From DATAWZ01 sp036266975 (lineage in GTDB: Bacteria > Actinomycetota > Thermoleophilia > Solirubrobacterales > Solirubrobacteraceae): a stretch of 10,546 nucleotides of DNA. The translations under genes and the position numbers were made by a program. Below, piece by piece: positions 5,643-10,546 of this stretch. The stretch's first letter is position 1, and the number at the start of each line of letters is the position of its first letter. Under the pieces are notes generated by a model. It was given only the letters and a program-made list of their open reading frames with translations, searched no databases and was not told the DNA's origin. The stretch spans positions 1 to 10,546 of the forward strand of contig DATAWZ010000243.1 in NCBI GenBank assembly GCA_036266975.1, in the 5' to 3' direction.

Positions 5643-6905
5643 GTGAGGTCGAGACGGGCAAGCGCCGTCGCGTTGGTCGCCGGACTGATACTCGCGGCCA
5701 TCCTGGCCCTGGGGTTGAAGGACCGCTCCGGCGCGCGAGCGCTCCCGTTCGCCGTCGCCTCGGCGCCGCTCCCGGTGGGCAGCGAGCTCGAGCGTGCGGT
5801 GCCGCACATGTCACTGATCGGCGAGGACGGACGGCCGACCTCGCTCGGCGCGTTTCGCGGTCGTTGGCTGCTGATCGCTCCGTCGATGACCCTCTGTCAC
5901 GAGGTCTGTCCGATGACGACCGGTGCGCTGATCCAGCTCACCGACCTGCTCCGGCAGGACGGCCTTGCCGATCGGGTCGCGGTCGCCGAGGTGACGGTCG
6001 ACCCCTGGCGAGACACCCCAGCGACGTTGCGTGCCTACCGCGCGCGCTTCGGCGTGAACTTCGACCTGCTCACCGGCACGCAGAGTGAGATTCATCGCCT
6101 GTGGAAGTTCCTGGGCGTCTACTACCAGCGCGTGCCGCAGGGCAAGCCTCCCGACGTCGACTGGCTTACCGGCAGGCCCGAGACGTTCGACGTCGAGCAC
6201 ACCGACGGGCTGTTCATCCTCGATCCGCAGGGCCGTGAGCGCGCCGCCGACGAGGGCATGCCCGACGTCGAGGGCCAGCTCTCCAAGTCGCTGCGGAGCC
6301 TGCTCGACGCCCAAGGGCGGCAGGATCTCTCGCACCCGCAGCTGCCATGGACCGCGGCCGGCGTGCTCGATGACTTCTACCGGTTGATGGGCCGCTCGCT
6401 TCCGCGAGGCGCCGATCCTGCCGTCCGAGCGCCGACCCGGAGCCAGGCCGAGGAGGCGCTCGCCGGATCGGCATCGGGGCTCGCCGCGCTGCATGGCCAG
6501 GCCGGCCAGCTGCTCGGCGGCGTCGGCGCATTGCGAGCGCGGCTGGCTGCCCTGCGCGGATATCCGGTCGTCGTGAACGTGTGGGCCTCGTGGTGCCCGC
6601 CGTGTCGCGCCGAGTTCCCGCTGCTCGCGTCCGCGTCCGCCGTGTACGGTCGAAGAGTCGCCTTCCTCGGGGTCGATGTCGACGACAGCGCCGACTCGGC
6701 GCGCGCGTTTCTGGCCGCCCATCCGGTGAGCTATCCGAGCTATCGGGCGTCCTCGAGCGACGTGGACTCGATCACGCCGGTCGAAGGCGTCCCGACGACG
6801 ATCTATCTGAACGGCGCCGGACACGTGGCTGACGTGCACGCCGGCCAGTACGACACCGAGGCGACGTTGCTGGACGACATCGCCCTGTACACCCAGGGGC
6901 GCTGA
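5643..6905 (+). CDS. SCO1/SenC-TlpA fusion, copper/thiol-redox assembly protein
   Basis: This 420-residue protein has an N-terminal signal anchor (~8-25), a SCO1/SenC domain (~48-225) and a TlpA/ResA-type thioredoxin domain (~275-418). The SCO part shows the copper-binding CHEVC (Cys85, Cys89) and the distal His186 in VEHTDGLFILD. The thioredoxin part shows WASWCPPC (Cys318, Cys321) and the cis-proline loop GVPTT (Pro384). SCO proteins deliver copper to CuA of cytochrome oxidase subunit II; TlpA-like proteins keep the target or SCO cysteines reduced. Here both activities sit in one chain on the outer face of the membrane. The next gene starts right after its stop and encodes CtaG. GTG 5643 is chosen for the signal anchor and the TAGCGT-N7 spacing. 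No oxidase subunit is in the window. Confidence 0.9.
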   Translation: MRSRRASAVALVAGLILAAILALGLKDRSGARALPFAVASAPLPVGSELERAVPHMSLIGEDGRPTSLGAFRGRWLLIAPSMTLCHEVCPMTTGALIQLTDLLRQDGLADRVAVAEVTVDPWRDTPATLRAYRARFGVNFDLLTGTQSEIHRLWKFLGVYYQRVPQGKPPDVDWLTGRPETFDVEHTDGLFILDPQGRERAADEGMPDVEGQLSKSLRSLLDAQGRQDLSHPQLPWTAAGVLDDFYRLMGRSLPRGADPAVRAPTRSQAEEALAGSASGLAALHGQAGQLLGGVGALRARLAALRGYPVVVNVWASWCPPCRAEFPLLASASAVYGRRVAFLGVDVDDSADSARAFLAAHPVSYPSYRASSSDVDSITPVEGVPTTIYLNGAGHVADVHAGQYDTEATLLDDIALYTQGR

Positions 6906-7796
6906 GTGCACCTCGGCGAGTTTCTGCCGCCGCTCATCGCCTGCGCGCTCTACGGGCTGCTGTACGCGCGCCGCGTGCGGGCGCTGTCACGGGCCCGCCG
7001 CCCGGCCGATTGGCGCCTGGTCGCGTTCGCCGCCGGGCTGCTGACCGTCACGATCGTGCAGCTGCCGCCACTCGACGGGCTGGCGGACTCGGTGCTCCTC
7101 GCCCACGCGGCGCAGCACATCCTGATTGGCGACGTGGCGTCGCTGCTGATCGTGCTCGGCCTGACCGGCCCGGTGCTCGCCCCCTGGCTGGGGCTGAGGA
7201 TCGCGCGCCCGCTGCGCTCTCTCGGTCACCCGGTCGTCGCGCTGACGCTGTGGGCCGCCGACCTGTACGTCTGGCACGTTCCGCTGCTGTACCAACTGGC
7301 CGTCCGCCACGATCTGGTGCACGCGGCCGAGCACGCCTGCCTGCTTTGGTTTGGCACGTTGCTCTGGTTGGCGCTGTTGGGGCCGCTGCCCAAGCCGCGC
7401 TGGTTCAACAACTGGGCGCGCCTGGGCTACGTGATCGCCGTGCGCTTCGTCGGCGCGGTGCTGGCGAACGTGTTGATCTGGACGCAGGGAGTCGTCTATC
7501 CCGTGTACCGCGCCAGCGACGCCCATCGTGGCCTGAACCCCGTGAGCGACCAGAACCTTGCCGGCGGCTTGATGATGGTCGAGCAGATGGTGCTCACCGT
7601 GTTCCTCCTGGGGTGGCTCTTCCATCGTGCATGCGCGCAGGACGAGGAGCGTCAGCGGCTGCTCGAGCTTGCGGCCGACCGGGGCGTCGCGCTCAGCCCC
7701 GAGCGTGCTGAGCGGGCGGCGGCGGCGAGCGCCGGCGCGCGCCTGCGCGAGCGGCTGCTCGAGGCCCGGGACGCTGCTCAGGACTCGGGGTCCTGA
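6906..7796 (+). CDS. ctaG: Cytochrome c oxidase assembly protein, caa3_CtaG family
   Basis: A 296-residue polytopic membrane protein of the Bacillus-type CtaG family, with about seven membrane segments. Family residues visible are HAAQHILIGD (67-76), WHVPLLYQLAVRHDLVHAAEHA (~123-144) with His124, His135, His139 and His143, and DQNLAGGLMMVEQM (~215-228). These histidines and acidic residues are likely metal ligands; in Bacillus CtaG is needed for caa3 oxidase activity and is linked to copper insertion. The C-terminal ~55 residues are a charged, Ala/Arg/Glu-rich cytoplasmic helix. GTG 6906 follows directly on the TGA of the SCO-TlpA gene, so the two are co-translated. Its end overlaps the convergent ClC gene by 19 bp. 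The name refers to the caa3-type CtaG, unrelated to Cox11. Confidence 0.88.
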   Translation: MHLGEFLPPLIACALYGLLYARRVRALSRARRPADWRLVAFAAGLLTVTIVQLPPLDGLADSVLLAHAAQHILIGDVASLLIVLGLTGPVLAPWLGLRIARPLRSLGHPVVALTLWAADLYVWHVPLLYQLAVRHDLVHAAEHACLLWFGTLLWLALLGPLPKPRWFNNWARLGYVIAVRFVGAVLANVLIWTQGVVYPVYRASDAHRGLNPVSDQNLAGGLMMVEQMVLTVFLLGWLFHRACAQDEERQRLLELAADRGVALSPERAERAAAASAGARLRERLLEARDAAQDSGS

Positions 7797-7798
7797 GC
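7776..7798. terminator. Hairpin across the overlapping ends of ctaG and the ClC gene
   Basis: GCTCAGGA (7776-7783) pairs perfectly with TCCTGAGC (7791-7798) around a 7-nt loop. The left arm holds the minus-strand stop of the ClC gene and the right arm the stop of ctaG, so each message would end in the same 8-bp stem. No T-run follows. Confidence 0.5.
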
Positions 7799-9889
7799 GC
7801 TGCTCCCGTTGCGCCCGCCGGTCGGCGCGAGCAGGATCACCCGCTCGCCGGCGTCGAGCTCGAGGTCCTCTCGCGCGGCGAGGATCTCGCGCTGGCGAGT
7901 GACTGCGACCGGGCGGCATCCCGCCGGCCATGGAACCTCGTCGAGTCGCCGGCCAAGCGCGGGCGAATCGCCGCCGACCACCAGCTCGACCAGTTCGTAG
8001 CCCTGCAACGGCGTGCTTGGGACCTGCACCGGTGCGGTCTGTGCTCGGGCGTGGGCGGTCGCTGGGCCCTGGTCCATGTCTGCGAGCGCCTCCAACACGC
8101 GTCCCTCGAGGACACGCAGGACGTTGTTGCGTGTGAGCCACCCGCACAGCCGTTGTTCGTCGTGGGAGACGACCGGCAGCCCGTCGCGTCCGTAGAGGAT
8201 CAGCTGACGCAGGGCGTGCTCGAGATCCTCGTCCTCGAAGAGCGCCTGGGGCTCGCGAGCACTGGCCACCGGTCCGACGAGCTCCTCCCACCGGGCCAGC
8301 GCCTGCGCCCGATCATCCGGACCCATGCTCACGTGGTCGATCGCCGGCGCGCTCCCATCTGGCTGCCTGATCGGCTGCATCGCGTCCGCGACCGTGAGCT
8401 TCTCCAGCGCCCGGATCCCGCGCGGCCGCTCGATGTCGATCCCGCGCCGCAGCAGCTTGGTGGTGTAGATCGAACCGTAGGAGATCTGCTTGGAGATCCC
8501 GGAGGCGATGCCGGCGGCGAGCATGATCGACAGGGTGATGCCGAAGTTGCCGGTCATCTCGATCACGCTGGCGATCGCCGTCAGCGGCGCCTGCGACGCG
8601 GCCGCGAACACGCCACCCATCGCGACGACCCCGTAGAGGGCCGGCGGGCCAACCGATGCCCCGAACAGGTGGTTCGCGGCCGTGCCGAAGGCCATGCCCC
8701 CGGCGGCGCCGGTGAAGAGCGAGGGCGCGAAAACGCCCCCCGATCCGCCGATCGAGAGCGTCAGGCTCGCCGCGCCGATCTTGGCGAACATGAAGATGAC
8801 CATGAGCCACACCGCCACGTGGCCGGCGAACACCTTGTCCATCACCGGATAGCCGACGCCATACATCTGCGGGAGCGCGAGCAGCAGCAGGCCGAGCAGC
8901 ACGCCCCCCGCCGCGGGGCGGGCCCACTCCGGCCGGCCGCGCCAGCGCTCGTCCGCGAAATCCTCCATCCGGTACAGCACCGTCTTGAACCCGACGCCGA
9001 TCACACCGGCGCAGATGCCCAGCAGCGCCACGAGCAGGTACGCCGCGTCGTGCGGGGCGAGCAGGTCGTGCGGCACCGCCGAGAAGAACGGCGCCGACCC
9101 GAAGAACGCGCGACTGACGAGGTCGGCGCTGACCGCCGCGAGGATCGTGCCCAGGATGGCGTCCAGCGAGAACTCGCGAAGCACGACCTCGAAGCCGAAG
9201 AACACGCCGGTGATCGGGGCGTTGAACGTCGCGGCGATCCCGCCCGCGGCGCCGCAGGCGACGATCACGCGCAGACGACCCTCGGCCATTCGCACGAGCT
9301 GGCCGAGCGAGGAGGCCATCGCCGAGCCGATCTGCACGATCGGGCCTTCGCGCCCCACCGATCCGCCGGTCCCGATGCACACCGCCGAGGCCAGCGCTTT
9401 CACGAGCGTCACCGGTGGTCGGATCCGGCCGCCGTTCTCGGCCACTGCCACCATCACCTCCGGGACGCCGTGCCCGCGCGCCTCGCGCGCATAGCGCTGA
9501 ATCAGCGGTCCGTACAACAGGCCGCCGAGGACCGGGACCAGCAGCACGAACCAGAACCCGAGCCCGGGAAGGTGCGGGCTGCCGACGTGGCCCTGCTGGC
9601 CGAACTGCTGGTGACCGGTGACCAGCCAGGTGATGGCGAAGATCAGCCAGCGAAACCCAGCGGCTCCCAGCCCGCTGACGCCGCCAACCAGCAGCGCCAT
9701 GGCGACCAGGCCCAGGCGGGACGAGCCCCCGAGCCAGCCGCCGAACGCGCTGATCCGAGGCCACCGGGCCGGCAGCACCGCGCCGGCCGTGTCGAGGACC
9801 CGGGCACTGGACCCGCGCCGCTCGCCGGCCGCGTTCGGGGGTTCGAACGCGCGAGCACGGGCGTCGGCCCCCCTTGAACCCTGCGTCAC
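7778..9889 (-). CDS. ClC chloride channel/transporter with CBS pair and RCK_C domain
   Basis: A 703-residue protein: short N-terminal tail (~1-55), ClC membrane core (~57-485), a divergent CBS pair (~500-600) and a TrkA-C/RCK_C domain (~632-690). ClC signatures are GHGVPEV (139-145), GSVGREGPIVQIG (176-188) with gating Glu181, SGGVFAPSLF (383-392) and a helix R with Tyr475 (SIYTTKLLRRG). By eye, His140 replaces the anion-coordinating serine of GSGIP, and Val235 takes the place of the internal proton glutamate (GFEV versus the usual xxEE). It may therefore be a channel or a differently coupled exchanger. The regulatory tail would sit in the cytoplasm and could sense nucleotides. GTG 9889 is the longest start and has no ribosome site; another GTG at codon 38 is possible. 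It faces an epoxide hydrolase gene divergently. Confidence 0.9.
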   Translation of the reverse strand: MTQGSRGADARARAFEPPNAAGERRGSSARVLDTAGAVLPARWPRISAFGGWLGGSSRLGLVAMALLVGGVSGLGAAGFRWLIFAITWLVTGHQQFGQQGHVGSPHLPGLGFWFVLLVPVLGGLLYGPLIQRYAREARGHGVPEVMVAVAENGGRIRPPVTLVKALASAVCIGTGGSVGREGPIVQIGSAMASSLGQLVRMAEGRLRVIVACGAAGGIAATFNAPITGVFFGFEVVLREFSLDAILGTILAAVSADLVSRAFFGSAPFFSAVPHDLLAPHDAAYLLVALLGICAGVIGVGFKTVLYRMEDFADERWRGRPEWARPAAGGVLLGLLLLALPQMYGVGYPVMDKVFAGHVAVWLMVIFMFAKIGAASLTLSIGGSGGVFAPSLFTGAAGGMAFGTAANHLFGASVGPPALYGVVAMGGVFAAASQAPLTAIASVIEMTGNFGITLSIMLAAGIASGISKQISYGSIYTTKLLRRGIDIERPRGIRALEKLTVADAMQPIRQPDGSAPAIDHVSMGPDDRAQALARWEELVGPVASAREPQALFEDEDLEHALRQLILYGRDGLPVVSHDEQRLCGWLTRNNVLRVLEGRVLEALADMDQGPATAHARAQTAPVQVPSTPLQGYELVELVVGGDSPALGRRLDEVPWPAGCRPVAVTRQREILAAREDLELDAGERVILLAPTGGRNGSSAQDPES

Positions 9890-10040
9890 CCGGAGAGATC
9901 CCGACCGCGCGGCCCGCGTGCGGCCCGGGTCACGTCTCGTCTGGGCTCCGCGAGTGCTGGCATGTTCTCACTCTTACCCGATCCGGGAGACGAGCAGCCA
10001 CCGCGGTGTGGATTCTGACCGCACGCCACGCCCGTGAAGC

Positions 10041-10057
10041 GCGGGCGCGTCGCCCGC
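10041..10057. promoter_or_regulatory. Inverted repeat GCGGGCG-CGT-CGCCCGC
   Basis: Perfect 7-bp arms with a 3-nt centre, about 41-57 nt before the hydrolase start. It could be an operator for that gene or a hairpin ending leftward transcription. All-GC content makes chance plausible. Confidence 0.35.
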
Positions 10058-10081
10058 AATCCGCCGGGGCGCCGCGTGCGC

Positions 10082-10087
10082 TAGGTT
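10082..10087 (+). promoter_or_regulatory. Candidate -10 element of the hydrolase gene (TAGGTT)
   Basis: TAGGTT (form TANNNT) lies 10 nt before GTG 10098, so transcription would start at or just before the start codon. No Shine-Dalgarno is present, in line with a leaderless message. Confidence 0.4.
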
Positions 10088-10097
10088 CGCGCCCACG

Positions 10098-10546
10098 GTG
10101 CAGGTAAACGGGATCAACCTCGCGGTCGCCGAGCACGGTCCGCCGGACGGTCCGGTCGTCGTGCTGCTGCACGGCTTTCCCGAGCTCGGCTTCTCCTGGC
10201 GCCACCAGGTCGAGCCCCTCGCCCACGCCGGCTACCGCCTGCTGGTGCCCGACCTGCGCGGCTTCGGCCATTCGGACGCGCCCCAGGACCTGCGCGAGTA
10301 CGCCATCGACCGCCTCACCGGCGACGTGCTCGGGCTGCTCGATCACGCCGGCGTCGAGCGGGGCACGGTCATCGGGCACGACTGGGGCGCCGACGTCGCC
10401 TGGAAGACCGCGTGGCTGCACCCCGAGCGGGTGCACGCGGTCGGCGCGCTGTCGGTCCCGTTCGCGCCGCGGGCGCCCGCACCCCCGATCGGGCTGATGC
10501 GCGAGCACTTCGGGGCCGGCTTCTACATGGTCTGGTTCCAGGAGCC
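10098..10546 (+). CDS. Epoxide hydrolase-like alpha/beta hydrolase, 3' end cut off
   Basis: The first 149 codons are present and the frame is open to the window edge. The sequence shows the alpha/beta-hydrolase fold of the epoxide hydrolase/haloalkane dehalogenase group: LLHGFPEL (23-30) for the oxyanion loop with Trp34, VPDLRGFGHSDAP (50-62), and the nucleophile elbow GHDWGADVAW (93-102) with Asp95 as the expected nucleophile. HGFPE together with GHDWG favours epoxide hydrolase (epoxide to diol through an ester intermediate) over a serine esterase. The cap tyrosines, acid and catalytic histidine lie beyond the window and cannot be checked. GTG 10098 fits the family N-terminus and has a TAGGTT 10 nt upstream. 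The gene is divergent from the ClC gene. Confidence 0.85.
   Translation, partial: MQVNGINLAVAEHGPPDGPVVVLLHGFPELGFSWRHQVEPLAHAGYRLLVPDLRGFGHSDAPQDLREYAIDRLTGDVLGLLDHAGVERGTVIGHDWGADVAWKTAWLHPERVHAVGALSVPFAPRAPAPPIGLMREHFGAGFYMVWFQE

Larger units (their letters stand above)
9890..10097. other. Divergent intergenic region, ClC/epoxide hydrolase
   Basis: No gene seen in these 208 bases. They hold a lone GGTCAC half-site (9928-9933), a degenerate GGTGT-N6-TGACC (10005-10020) with only one good arm, a perfect 7-bp stem at 10041-10057 and a -10-like TAGGTT at 10082. The degenerate dyad is too weak to count as a third regulator site. Confidence 0.4.

Noticed and set aside
5811..8291. Long minus-strand frames opposite SCO-TlpA and ctaG (5811-6911 and 6987-8291)
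   Set aside because: Both are shadows of genes with intact catalytic or membrane signatures, and the second also runs into the ClC gene.
8051..9877. A 608-codon open frame on the plus strand
   Set aside because: It lies wholly antisense to the ClC gene, which has clear family motifs. Its translation is Arg/His/Asp/Glu-rich without any domain, typical of the mirror frame in high-GC DNA.
10005..10020. Third regulator site GGTGT-N6-TGACC upstream of the hydrolase
   Set aside because: Only one arm is intact and the other matches 3 of 5 bases, so it is expected by chance.
1..10546. tRNA, rRNA, CRISPR arrays, complete insertion sequences
   Set aside because: I saw no cloverleaf, rRNA segment, regular spaced repeats or transposase gene anywhere in the window.

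Overview
The window is very GC-rich and codes on both strands with few gaps. Its gene set (GerW-like spore protein, Crp/Fnr-like regulators with poorly conserved cyclic-nucleotide pockets, SCO/TlpA redox protein, CtaG, leaderless-looking starts) suggests a deep-branching actinobacterium, most likely of the Thermoleophilia/Solirubrobacterales type. That placement is inferred from style and gene content, not from a marker gene.

Left region (1-1140). Bases 1-200 are visibly less GC-rich, hold short direct repeats and a small hairpin, and contain no gene I recognise. A GerW/YtfJ-family protein (236-712) and an orphan 69-residue Mop/TOBE molybdate-binding protein (899-1108) follow on the + strand. 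The Mop gene converges on bioA (1142-2461, minus), a biotin-pathway aminotransferase that reads closer to the Bacillus lysine-using type than to E. coli BioA.

Centre (2462-5642). Divergent from bioA is an overlapping pair of paralogous Crp/Fnr-type regulators (2614-3507, 3482-4249). They converge on an MFS transporter (4257-5570, minus). Divergent from the transporter is a two-gene operon: a membrane-anchored SCO-TlpA fusion (5643-6905) and the CtaG oxidase-assembly protein (6906-7796), which points to CuA-type cytochrome oxidase maturation.

The main discovery candidate is regulatory. The bioA/regulator gap (2539-2555) and the MFS/SCO gap (5583-5600) carry the same dyad, GGTCA-N6-TGACC, with 14 of 17 aligned bases identical. 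Its half-site spacing matches Crp/Fnr-family operators, and both regulators share the same recognition-helix sequence. In the MFS/SCO gap the dyad centre lies exactly 41 bp from the centre of an identical TAGCGT -10-like hexamer on each strand. This suggests a small regulon in which the tandem regulators control themselves, a transporter and oxidase-assembly genes.

Right region (7776-10546). CtaG overlaps tail-to-tail with a ClC chloride channel/transporter (7778-9889, minus) that has CBS and RCK_C regulatory domains and altered ion-path residues. After a 208-bp divergent gap an epoxide hydrolase-like alpha/beta hydrolase begins at 10098 and runs off the window. All three convergent gene junctions contain perfect inverted repeats, two of them built from the stop codons themselves.
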